This document shows, piece by piece, positions 8,115 to 15,422 of a DNA stretch of 31,927 nucleotides. The stretch lies in the NCBI GenBank assembly GCA_021166835.1, contig JAJPEN010000009.1, forward strand, positions 1-31,927. Reading direction: 5' to 3'. The notes under the pieces are model-generated. The model ran no database searches. It worked only from the letters and a program-made list of their open reading frames with translations, and was not told the origin of the DNA. Within the stretch, counting starts at the first letter, position 1. Each line of letters opens with the position of its first letter. The DNA comes from Burkholderiaceae bacterium. Its GTDB lineage: Bacteria; Pseudomonadota; Gammaproteobacteria; Burkholderiales; Burkholderiaceae. The translations under genes and the position numbers were made by a program.

Positions 8115-9692
8115 CTAGTCGACGATCGTCCGCGACTGCTCGCGCAGGTACAGCGGCAGGTACCAGAACGAGCCGATCGCCTTGCCGGTGCTGCCGCTCG
8201 CCTTCCAGCCGCCGAAGGGCTGGTAGCCGGGCCAGGCGCCGGTCGTCGCGCCCTGCGGGCGGTTCACGTAGACGACGCCCGCCTCGATCCCGTCGAGGAA
8301 CTGCTGCGCCTCCTCGGGTGCCCCGTAGAAGCCCGCCGTCAGTCCGTAGTCGGAGCGGTTCGCCTCGCCGATCGCCTCGTCGAGCGAATCGACCTCGCTC
8401 ACCAGCACCAGCGGCAGGAACTGCTCGTCACGCCACAGCGCATCGTCGCGCGGCGCCTGCGCCACCGTGGGCGCGACGAACCAGCCGCGCGCGAGCGTGC
8501 CCTCGTCGAGCACGCGCCCGCCGGCGTCGATGCGTCCGACAGCCTTCAGCCGCTCGATGCAGCGCCGATAGCGCATCTGCGCCCGCTCGTCGATGACCGG
8601 CCCCATCCAGTTGCTTCGCTCGGTGGGATCGCCGACGGCGATCGCCGCCGCGGCGGCGGCGAGTCGCTCGCGCAGTTCGCGCGCCACGGCACGCTCGACG
8701 AGCACGCGCGAGCAGGCCGAGCATTTCTGTCCCTGCAGGCCGAAGGCCGAGCGCCAGATGCCAGTGACGGCGCGTTCCAGATCGGCGTTGCGGCTGACGA
8801 TCGCCGCGTTCTTGCCGCCCATCTCGGCGATGCACGGGCGCGGCCAGCGCTGCTGGGCGAAGCGGCGAACGATGCCCATGCCGACCTCGTACGAACCGGT
8901 AAATGTGATGCCGGCGACGTCCGGGTGATCGACGAGCGCTGCGCCCGCTTCCGTCCCGGCGCCGCTGACCAGGTTGGCGACCCCCGGCGGAACGCCGGCA
9001 TCGTGCAGCGCCTGCATCAGCAGCTGGCCGCACAGCGAGGTCGCGCTCGCCACCTTGAAGACGACGGTGTTGCCTGCGACGAGCGCCGCGCCGATCGGGC
9101 CGCCGGCCAGCGCGAACGGGAAGTTGAACGGCGCGACGACCGCCCACACGCCGTAGGGACGCAGCGTCGTCCGGTTGCGGCTGACGAAACCGGTCAGCGG
9201 GTCGTTCGGCAGCTCGCGGCGAAAGCCGTCGTTCTGCTCGAACTGGTCGCAGTACCAGCGGAACAGGTCCGCCGTTTCCTGCACCTCGCCGAGCGCTTCC
9301 ATCCGGTTCTTGCCGACCTCGATCGACATCGTGGCGGCGATGAGGTAGACGCGCTCCTCGATCAGCGCCGCGACGCGGCGCAGCGTCGCGACGCGTTCGG
9401 GCCACGGCGTGCGCGCCCAGCCGGGCTGCGCCCGTTGCGCCGCGCGCACCGCCGCGTCGACATCGGCGGCGCCACCGGCGGCGAAGCGGCCGATCAGCCG
9501 GTCGCGATCGATCGGCGAACGAAGCTCGTAGCTCGACGCCGCCCGTCGTTCGCGTCCGTCGACGAACATCGCGTGGTCGGCGCCCAGCGCGCGCGTCGCC
9601 TGCACGAGCGCCGCGTCGAAGCGTTCGTGCAGCGCCGCGGGCGGATCGAACATCGTCGAGTAGGTGAGGCGGAAATCGCTTGCCGTGTCCAT
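8115..9692 (-). CDS. Aldehyde dehydrogenase, glutamate-gamma-semialdehyde (P5C) dehydrogenase type
   Basis: NAD(P)-dependent aldehyde dehydrogenase, 525 residues from the ATG at 9692, which has GAGGTG eight bases upstream; the open frame continues to 9764 but that start has no such site. Catalytic Glu is E290 in 'AEMGGKNAAIV' and the nucleophile is C324 in 'GQKCSACSR', with the oxyanion Asn in 'VAPFNFPFA'. The 'EMGGKNAAIV' and 'GQKCSA' wording is typical of 1-pyrroline-5-carboxylate dehydrogenases (RocA/PruA), the last step of proline/arginine breakdown to glutamate. It converges with the importer operon; uptake of a nitrogenous substrate and its oxidation would be a sensible link but is inference. 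Other semialdehydes are possible substrates. Confidence 0.85.
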   Translation of the reverse strand: MDTASDFRLTYSTMFDPPAALHERFDAALVQATRALGADHAMFVDGRERRAASSYELRSPIDRDRLIGRFAAGGAADVDAAVRAAQRAQPGWARTPWPERVATLRRVAALIEERVYLIAATMSIEVGKNRMEALGEVQETADLFRWYCDQFEQNDGFRRELPNDPLTGFVSRNRTTLRPYGVWAVVAPFNFPFALAGGPIGAALVAGNTVVFKVASATSLCGQLLMQALHDAGVPPGVANLVSGAGTEAGAALVDHPDVAGITFTGSYEVGMGIVRRFAQQRWPRPCIAEMGGKNAAIVSRNADLERAVTGIWRSAFGLQGQKCSACSRVLVERAVARELRERLAAAAAAIAVGDPTERSNWMGPVIDERAQMRYRRCIERLKAVGRIDAGGRVLDEGTLARGWFVAPTVAQAPRDDALWRDEQFLPLVLVSEVDSLDEAIGEANRSDYGLTAGFYGAPEEAQQFLDGIEAGVVYVNRPQGATTGAWPGYQPFGGWKASGSTGKAIGSFWYLPLYLREQSRTIVD

Positions 9693-9814
9693 CGTCGCAC
9701 CTCGCGAATCGCATGAGGGCCCGGGAAAGGCCGAGGGGAAAGGGTACCCGCAAGGCGCCCGCAATCAGCCGTTCGGCGGCCGGAACGTGACGCACGGCAA
9801 TGAGAGTTTGCGCA

Positions 9815-9832
9815 ATAGGCCGAATGGCCTAT
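9815..9832. promoter_or_regulatory. Inverted repeat in a divergent promoter region
   Basis: ATAGGCC (9815-9821), GAAT, GGCCTAT (9826-9832) form a perfect 7-bp inverted repeat. It lies in the 223-bp region between the diverging aldehyde dehydrogenase and diguanylate cyclase genes, so it may be an operator for either. No clear -35/-10 pair was recognised around it. Confidence 0.4.
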
Positions 9833-9915
9833 GGCGACCGTGAAACAGGCCGCGTCCGCGCAGCTCGGACGGTGCTAGAAGCGGACGGTGTGGGAATTCC
9901 AGGCGGGGAGTCGTC

Positions 9916-11541
9916 TTGTCCGACAGGCGCTTCGAAGACACCCGCGCGCAGCTCGAGCGCGCCGACGGGGCCTTGCGCCGCGGCGAGCACGACGAAGCTC
10001 GCACCTGCGCGGTCGTCGCCTCGCAGCTCGCGGCGGACGCCGGCGATCCGCACGGGCAGGCGCAGGCGCTGTTGCGCATTGCGCGCGTGGACACCTTCGT
10101 CTCGCGGCTGCGCAGCGCGCACCGCGCGGCCCATCGGGCGGTGCAGCTCTTCGAGCAGGCGGGCGACCCGGCCGGCGAGGCGCGATCGCTCGTCATCTAC
10201 TCGTACGTGGCGAGCTGCCTGCGGCGCAACGAACTGGCCGTCACTTCCGCGATCATGGCGACCGCGCTGGCGCAGCCGCTGGGCGATCCGCGGCTGCTCG
10301 CATCGGCGTACAACGCCCGCGGAATCGCGCTGATCGCCAACGGCGACTTCGACCGCTCGGCCGACGCGCTGGACAAGGCGGCCGAATGCGCGGCCCGCTG
10401 CGGCGAGGCTGCGACTTTCCAGCCACGGCTGAACCGCTGCTACGGCGAGATCGTGCGCGCGAGCGTCGAACGGCATCTGTATTCGCATCCGGCCGACGGC
10501 ACGAGGCTGGAGCAGGCGCTGCAGGCTTGCCACCGCCTGGCGCAGACCGTACGCATCGCCCAGCTGGGCGACGATGCCGAGCCCACGCCGCGCGCGCTGC
10601 TGGCCTTCGCCCGGTGCATCGCCGCCGCATGGCGGGGCGCGGCGGACGAGGCCGATGCGCAGGCCACGCGCGTTGCTGCGCACGCGGCCCGCCACGCGCG
10701 CACGTCGTGGCTGCATGCGGTGGCGATGTGGGCGCAATGCGAGGTGGCGCGCTGCCGGGGCGAGCTCTCCGCGTCGGCCGCGTCGGTGCGCGCGATGATC
10801 GACGTGGCCCTGTCGGTCGAGCACGAGCAGATCGCGCGCACCGGCCACATGCTGGCCAGCGACGTGCTCGATGCGCAGGGCCGCAGCCGCGAAGCGATCG
10901 CCGAGCTTCGCGCGCTGGCGCGGCGCGACATCGAGATCCGCCGCGAGAGCCTCGAGCATCACGATCGGGTGGCGCAGCGCCAGCTCGAGTTGCGTCGCCG
11001 CTCGCAGCAGCTGCGCGAGCTGGAAGCCGAATCGCGCCGCCTCGAGCAGTGGTCGCTCGAGGATCCGCTCACTGCGCTGCCGAACCGTCGCCAGCTCGAG
11101 CAGTTCATCGTCGCGGCGCTGAGCCGCGGCGCCGTCGCGCGCCGCGGCCCGTCGATCGCGCTGATCGACGTAGACCGCTTCAAGGAGATCAACGACCGGC
11201 ATTCGCATGCGGTCGGAGATCGCGTGCTGCAGTCGCTCGCCGCGCTGCTGCGCGCTCACGTGCGCCAGGGCGACCTTCCGGCGCGGATGGCCGGCGACGA
11301 ATTCGTGATCGTCTTTTTTGACGCCGATCTGGGCACCGCGCGCATGGTCTGCGAGCGGTTGCGAGGTGCGGTTCGCGAGTTCGCCTGGCGCGAACTGGCG
11401 CCCGGCGTGGACGTCGACATCAGCATCGGCCTGGCCGAAGCGACGCCGCAGGACACGATGCACACGCTGCTCGCGCGCGCCGACGAGGACATGTACCGGA
11501 TGAAGAGCGTTCGCCGCGCCGACGACGCGCCGGTGCGCTGA
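9916..11541 (+). CDS. TPR-like/GGDEF diguanylate cyclase (AGDEF variant)
   Basis: Predicted c-di-GMP synthase of 541 residues. Residues 1 to about 330 are alpha-helical TPR-like repeats; no signal peptide or membrane segment is seen, so it is cytoplasmic. A coiled coil rich in Arg/Glu/Gln at about 335-375 leads into a GGDEF domain beginning 'LEDPLTALPNRRQLE'. The active-site loop is A-G-D-E-F (459-463), a variant known to remain active in some proteins. The inhibitory I-site R-x-x-D occurs at the usual five-residue distance ('RQGD' before LPARM). No EAL domain. The start is a TTG at 9916 preceded by GGGGAG; there is no good ATG nearby. Input signal unknown, probably a protein partner bound by the repeats. 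Confidence 0.88.
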   Translation: MSDRRFEDTRAQLERADGALRRGEHDEARTCAVVASQLAADAGDPHGQAQALLRIARVDTFVSRLRSAHRAAHRAVQLFEQAGDPAGEARSLVIYSYVASCLRRNELAVTSAIMATALAQPLGDPRLLASAYNARGIALIANGDFDRSADALDKAAECAARCGEAATFQPRLNRCYGEIVRASVERHLYSHPADGTRLEQALQACHRLAQTVRIAQLGDDAEPTPRALLAFARCIAAAWRGAADEADAQATRVAAHAARHARTSWLHAVAMWAQCEVARCRGELSASAASVRAMIDVALSVEHEQIARTGHMLASDVLDAQGRSREAIAELRALARRDIEIRRESLEHHDRVAQRQLELRRRSQQLRELEAESRRLEQWSLEDPLTALPNRRQLEQFIVAALSRGAVARRGPSIALIDVDRFKEINDRHSHAVGDRVLQSLAALLRAHVRQGDLPARMAGDEFVIVFFDADLGTARMVCERLRGAVREFAWRELAPGVDVDISIGLAEATPQDTMHTLLARADEDMYRMKSVRRADDAPVR

Positions 11542-11544
11542 GGC

Positions 11545-11573
11545 CGCTTCGCGCGCCGCGGGCGCGCGAAGCG
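11545..11573. terminator. Bidirectional hairpin between convergent genes
   Basis: A perfect 13-bp stem (11545-11557 with 11561-11573) with a GCG loop sits in the 40-bp gap between the stops of the diguanylate cyclase and the reductase gene. There is no T-run, so it would be a weak intrinsic terminator, but its placement and symmetry suit both strands. Confidence 0.6.
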
Positions 11574-11581
11574 CGCTTCGC

Positions 11582-12901
11582 TCAGCGCGCGCCCGCCGCC
11601 TCGAGCATCGCCTCGATCGATTCGAACTTGTGCCGGCAACGATCGGCGCCGGCACGGGCCAGCTCGGCGGCGTCGATCCGGCGCCACGCCGCGTGGTCGA
11701 CCACGTGGACGCCGCGCGCGGCGAGCGTTTCGGCCAGCGCATCCGAGCCGCCGCGGCCGTGATCGACCAGCTCGGTCGCGATGCGCTGTGCGATGCGTTG
11801 CGCCTCGGTGCGGTTGGTCGGGATGGTTCCCGACGGACCGCGGCCCGCCCATCCGGCGACGAAGAGTCCGTCCTCGATGCGCGCGCCTTCGTTGGCGAAG
11901 ACCCCCGCTTCGGGCGCAGCCGTGCAGCAGGCGATGGCCTGGTAGCCGATGCAGGTGACGGCGAGCTGCGCGGGCAGCACGAGCGGCTCACCGCCCGCGC
12001 GCGCGAAGCGCACCGATTCGAGTCGATCGCGTCCCTCGAAGGCGAGCGGCGCGGCGCCGAAATGGAAGACGATGCGCACCGGCGTGTCGCGCGCGTCCTG
12101 CGCGAAGCCGCGCAGCAGTTCGACGATCGCCGCGGCTTCGCCCGAGGCCTGCGCTTCGCCGGGCCTGCGCGGGTCGGCGAGCGCCTGCCGGCCGGCTGCG
12201 GCCTGCGGCTCGGGGAGCGCCCGCAGGTCGGCGAGCGCCTGCAGGTCGGCAATGACCGGCCGCGCGCCGGCGAGCTTGCCCATTTCCGCGAGTTCGGCCC
12301 GGGTGAACTTCGCGTCGGCCGGACCGCGCCGGCCCACGATGTGGATCGTCTGGATCCGCTGCGCGAGAAGCCGCTCGTGTACCTGCGGCGACAGGTCGGA
12401 GCCGGCCAGCTCGGCGGGCGTCCTGGCGAGCACGCGCGCGACGTCGATCGCGACGTTGCCGTTGCCGATGACGACCGCTTCGCGCACGTCGAGCAGGAGC
12501 GGCTCGGCGCAGTCGGGATGGCCGTTGTACCAGCCGACGAACGAAGCCGAGCCGACCACGCCGGGCAGCGTCTCCCCGGGGATGCCGAGCCGGCGATCGC
12601 GCGGCGCGCCGGTGGCGAGGACCACCGCGTCGTACAGCTCGCGCAGTTCTTCCAGGCGCACGTCGCGGCCCACCTCGACGTTGCCGAAGAAACGCAGCCG
12701 GTCGCGGGCGAGCACGCGATCGAGCAGGCGCGATACGGCTTTCGTTCCCTGGTGGTCGGGAGCGACGCCGTAGCGCACCAGGCCGAAGGGAACCGGCAGG
12801 CGCTCGACGATGTCGACCTGCGCATCCGGAACGAGGCGAAGCAGCTGGTCGGCGAGATAGCAGCCGGCCGGACCGCTGCCGACGATGGCGACGTGTTTCA
12901 C
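11582..12901 (-). CDS. Ferredoxin/flavodoxin-NADP reductase, adrenodoxin-reductase (FprA) type
   Basis: FAD- and NADP-binding reductase of the adrenodoxin reductase family, 439 residues. The FAD motif 'VGSGPAG' starts at residue 7; 'VERLPVPFGLVRYGVAPDH' (32-50) is the family hallmark; the NADP motif 'GNGNVAID' is at 146-153; and the C-terminal 'GWAGRGPSGTIPTNR' closes the FAD site. Residues 220-254 are an Ala/Leu/Arg/Pro-rich stretch encoded by repeated 'GTCGGCGAGCGCCTG'-like units, looking like a slippage-born insertion. The start is a GTG at 12901 with no good ribosome site on this strand, so the exact start is the least certain part. A flavodoxin gene diverges from it 107 bp away and is its likely redox partner. 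Confidence 0.88.
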   Translation of the reverse strand: MKHVAIVGSGPAGCYLADQLLRLVPDAQVDIVERLPVPFGLVRYGVAPDHQGTKAVSRLLDRVLARDRLRFFGNVEVGRDVRLEELRELYDAVVLATGAPRDRRLGIPGETLPGVVGSASFVGWYNGHPDCAEPLLLDVREAVVIGNGNVAIDVARVLARTPAELAGSDLSPQVHERLLAQRIQTIHIVGRRGPADAKFTRAELAEMGKLAGARPVIADLQALADLRALPEPQAAAGRQALADPRRPGEAQASGEAAAIVELLRGFAQDARDTPVRIVFHFGAAPLAFEGRDRLESVRFARAGGEPLVLPAQLAVTCIGYQAIACCTAAPEAGVFANEGARIEDGLFVAGWAGRGPSGTIPTNRTEAQRIAQRIATELVDHGRGGSDALAETLAARGVHVVDHAAWRRIDAAELARAGADRCRHKFESIEAMLEAAGAR

Positions 12902-13008
12902 GAGCAGGAGGAATTCCGTGGGGGAAAGGCGCGTCTGCCGCGCACCGATCGGGCATTATTGCCCCGGACGCCCGGCAGCCCACGAACATCGCGACAAGGA
13001 GCGCAGGA

Positions 13009-13545
13009 ATGCGGTCGCCACTCACGATCCTCGTCGCCACCATGACCGGAACGGCGGAGATGGTCGCGCAGGAAGTGCAGCAGGTGCTCGAGGCCCAGGG
13101 CGCCCAGGTCGAGCTGCGCATGATGGACGGGCTCGACGCGGGCATCTTCGCCGGCGGCGGCTTCTTCCTCGTCTGCACGTCCACCTACGGTTTCGGCAAC
13201 GTTCCCGACAGCGCGCAGGAACTGATCGACAGCCTGGAGTCGTCGCGCCCGGACCTGTCGAACGTGGTGTACGGCGTGATTGCGCTGGGCGACCGCACCT
13301 ACGGCGACACCTTCTGCCACGGCGGCACGCGCTTCGACGAGCTGCTGTCGTCGCTCGGCGCGCGCCGCGCGGGTGAAATGCTGCGGCACGACGCCAGCTC
13401 CGGGGAGCTGCCCGAGGAGGTGGCGCCGGCCTGGGCGCTCGCCTGGGTGCGGCAGACCGACGGGCGCGGCAGCGCACCCGAGGGTCCGGGCGCCGGCGAG
13501 GGACCCGCGCAATCTTCCGAATCCGATCGAGCAAGGAGCGAGTAG
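13009..13545 (+). CDS. Flavodoxin (FMN-binding, MioC-like)
   Basis: Short-chain flavodoxin-fold electron carrier of 178 residues. The FMN phosphate loop is 'TMTGTAE' (11-17); the second and third FMN loops are 'TSTYGFGNVPDS' and 'ALGDRTYGDTFC'. The last ~30 residues are a Gly/Ser/Pro-rich tail beyond the flavodoxin core. The ATG at 13009 has AAGGAG upstream. It diverges from an FprA-type reductase, so NADPH to FAD reductase to flavodoxin electron flow is the natural reading. The next gene begins 2 bp after its stop, with AAGGAG inside this gene's end. The final electron acceptor is not identifiable here. Confidence 0.85.
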   Translation: MRSPLTILVATMTGTAEMVAQEVQQVLEAQGAQVELRMMDGLDAGIFAGGGFFLVCTSTYGFGNVPDSAQELIDSLESSRPDLSNVVYGVIALGDRTYGDTFCHGGTRFDELLSSLGARRAGEMLRHDASSGELPEEVAPAWALAWVRQTDGRGSAPEGPGAGEGPAQSSESDRARSE

Positions 13546-13547
13546 TC

Positions 13548-13997
13548 ATGTCCGACTGGGTCAAGACCTTTCGCGGCGTCGTCCTCGCCTCGGAGTACGA
13601 CGCGGCGAGCCACATGAACTCGCGGATGTACGTCTCGCGCTTCGACCAGGCCACCTGGCTGCTGCTGCATGCGATCGGTCTCACGCCAACGACGATGAAG
13701 GAGCGGCGGCTGCGCGTGGCGATCGTCCGGCAGAACTTCCAGTTCATGCGCGAGCTGCGCGGCGGCGAACTCGTGCAGGTGCGCAGCGGCTTCCTCGCGG
13801 TCGGCGACAAGTATTTCCGCTTCCTGCATCAGATGTTCGACGAGGAGGGCGGAGCGATGCTCGCCACCTGCGACAGCGTGGCGGTGCAGGCGGCGCTCGA
13901 CACGAGCCAGAGCGTGCCGCTCGAGGCGGTGCTGCGCGAGCGGGCGAAGGCGCACCTGGTTACCGACAACCGGCCGGAGAGGGCGCTGCCGGGTTGA
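13548..13997 (+). CDS. Acyl-CoA thioesterase, 4HBT hotdog family
   Basis: Hotdog-fold thioesterase of 149 residues that would hydrolyse an acyl-CoA to free acid and CoA. The 4HBT active-site pattern is visible as D18 ... H22-M-N24 ... Y28 ('DAASHMNSRMY'). The family then continues with beta strands such as 'LRVAIVRQNFQFMRELRGGELVQV'. It is translationally coupled to the flavodoxin (2-bp gap) and converges with an acyl-CoA dehydrogenase 18 bp away. Substrate chain length or aromaticity cannot be told. Pairing with flavodoxin is unusual and may only reflect cotranscription. Confidence 0.82.
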   Translation: MSDWVKTFRGVVLASEYDAASHMNSRMYVSRFDQATWLLLHAIGLTPTTMKERRLRVAIVRQNFQFMRELRGGELVQVRSGFLAVGDKYFRFLHQMFDEEGGAMLATCDSVAVQAALDTSQSVPLEAVLRERAKAHLVTDNRPERALPG

Positions 13998-14015
13998 CGG
14001 CGCCCGTTCACACCT

Positions 14016-15263
14016 TCAGCGCTTCGGCGGCGTCAGATAGGCGGCGGTGGCGCCGAGCGTCGCCTTGCTCGCGCCGATTTCCATGCGCGCGATCGACTGC
14101 AGGTGAACTTCGTCGGGCCCGTCGGCGAAGCGCAGCGCGCGGCCCCAGGTCCAGGAGTCGGCCAGCGGCGTGTCGGGGCTGATGCCCATCGCGCCGAAGA
14201 CCTGCATCGCGCGGTCGACCACCGTGGTGTGCATCGCCGGCACGAGCGCCTTGATCATCGCGATTTCCCTGCGCGCGCCCTTCGCGCCGACGCGGTCGAT
14301 CATCCACGCGGTCTTCAGCACGAGCAGCCGGGCCTGGTCGATCTCGATGCGCGAACGCGCGATGCCTTCAGCGACGCTGCCGTGCTGGTACAGGTACCGG
14401 CCGAAGGTCTTGCGCTCCTGCGCGCGCCCGGTCATCAGCTCGAGCGCGAGCTCGGCCGCGCCGATCGAGCGCATGCAGTGGTGGATGCGTCCGGGCCCGA
14501 GGCGCGCCTGGGCGAGCGCGAAGCCGCTGCCTTCTTCGCCGAGGCGGTTCGACACCGGCACGCGCACGTTGCGAAAGACGATCTCGCAATGGCCTTCGGG
14601 CGCGAAGTGGTTGACGGTGGTGATGTTGCGGACGACCTCCACGCCCGGGGTGTCCATCGGCACCAGCACCATCGTCTGCTGGCGATGACGCTCGGCTTCG
14701 GGGTCGGTCTTGCCCATCACGATCAGGATGCGGCAGTTCGGGCGCGCCGCGTTCGTGATGAACCACTTGCGTCCGTCGATCACGTAGTCGTCACCGTCGC
14801 GGCGGATCGACGTCGTGATGTTCGTCGCGTCCGAGGAGGCGACGTCGGGCTCGGTCATCGCGAAGGCGGAGCGGATCTCGCCGTTCAGCAGCGGAACCAG
14901 CCAGCGCTCGCGTTGTTCCGGCGTGGCGAACATGTGCAGCAGCTCCATGTTGCCGGTGTCGGGCGCATTGCAGTTGAACACCTCGGAAGCCCACGAGACG
15001 CGGCCCATGATCTCGGCCAGCGGCGCATATTCGAGGTTCGTCAGCCGCGTGCCCGGTTCGTCGTCGGCCAGCGCCGGCAGGAACAGGTTCCACAGGCCTT
15101 CGGATTTCGCCAGCGCCTTCAGGTCTTCGAGGAACGAAACCGGGTAGTGGCCGGCGTGGACCTCGTCGCGCCACTGGCCGATGCGCGGGACGATGTGATC
15201 GTCGAGGAAATCGCGCACGCGCCGGCGCAGTTCCTCGACTTTCGGGGTGTAGGCGAAGTCCAT
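14016..15263 (-). CDS. Acyl-CoA dehydrogenase
   Basis: FAD-dependent acyl-CoA dehydrogenase, 415 residues from the ATG at 15263, which has GGAGA seven bases upstream. The frame is open far upstream (to 17144) but that section is antisense to the chemoreceptor and tRNA. The N-terminal helical domain starts 'MDFAYTPKVEELRRRV'; the mid-domain has 'SAFAMTEPDVASSDATN' and the C-terminal domain 'GAMGISPDTPLADSWTWGRALRFADGPDEVH'. The 'MTEPDVASSDATN' type and the final 'GPDEVHLQSIARMEI' belong to the ACAD10/11-like or long-chain branch rather than short-chain enzymes. Substrate not determined. It may act with the converging thioesterase in acyl-CoA turnover. Confidence 0.9.
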   Translation of the reverse strand: MDFAYTPKVEELRRRVRDFLDDHIVPRIGQWRDEVHAGHYPVSFLEDLKALAKSEGLWNLFLPALADDEPGTRLTNLEYAPLAEIMGRVSWASEVFNCNAPDTGNMELLHMFATPEQRERWLVPLLNGEIRSAFAMTEPDVASSDATNITTSIRRDGDDYVIDGRKWFITNAARPNCRILIVMGKTDPEAERHRQQTMVLVPMDTPGVEVVRNITTVNHFAPEGHCEIVFRNVRVPVSNRLGEEGSGFALAQARLGPGRIHHCMRSIGAAELALELMTGRAQERKTFGRYLYQHGSVAEGIARSRIEIDQARLLVLKTAWMIDRVGAKGARREIAMIKALVPAMHTTVVDRAMQVFGAMGISPDTPLADSWTWGRALRFADGPDEVHLQSIARMEIGASKATLGATAAYLTPPKR

Positions 15264-15314
15264 CGTTGTCTCCGGAAGGTGCCGGATCGATCGTAGCGCA
15301 GGACGTCGGGTCCC

Positions 15315-15341
15315 GGCACGGCCGGCACGGCCGGCACGGGC
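15315..15341. repeat. Three tandem 9-bp repeats
   Basis: GGCACGGCC is repeated three times (the third copy has one changed base) between the acyl-CoA dehydrogenase start and the chemoreceptor promoter. This is probably simple slippage in GC-rich DNA. Confidence 0.5.
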
Positions 15342-15364
15342 CGGGGGCCGTTGCCGCCCGGGAC

Positions 15365-15391
15365 TCATGCCGCGACCGAGCCTGCCGATAA
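15365..15391 (+). promoter_or_regulatory. Candidate sigma-28 (FliA) promoter of the chemoreceptor gene
   Basis: TCAT (15365-15368), exactly 15 bp, then GCCGATAA (15384-15391). The flagellar sigma-28 consensus is TAAA-N15-GCCGATAA, so the -10 octamer is perfect and the spacing exact. It ends 31 bp before the ATG at 15423, suits a chemotaxis gene and rules against the upstream start at 15351. Confidence 0.65.
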
Positions 15392-15422
15392 CCCGATCCT
15401 GTACCAAGAAAAACAACGTCAC

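Noticed and set aside
15351..15422. Earlier start for the chemoreceptor at 15351
   Set aside because: It lies upstream of the sigma-28-like promoter and the 24 extra residues are not Aer-like; the ATG at 15423 gives the usual N-terminus.
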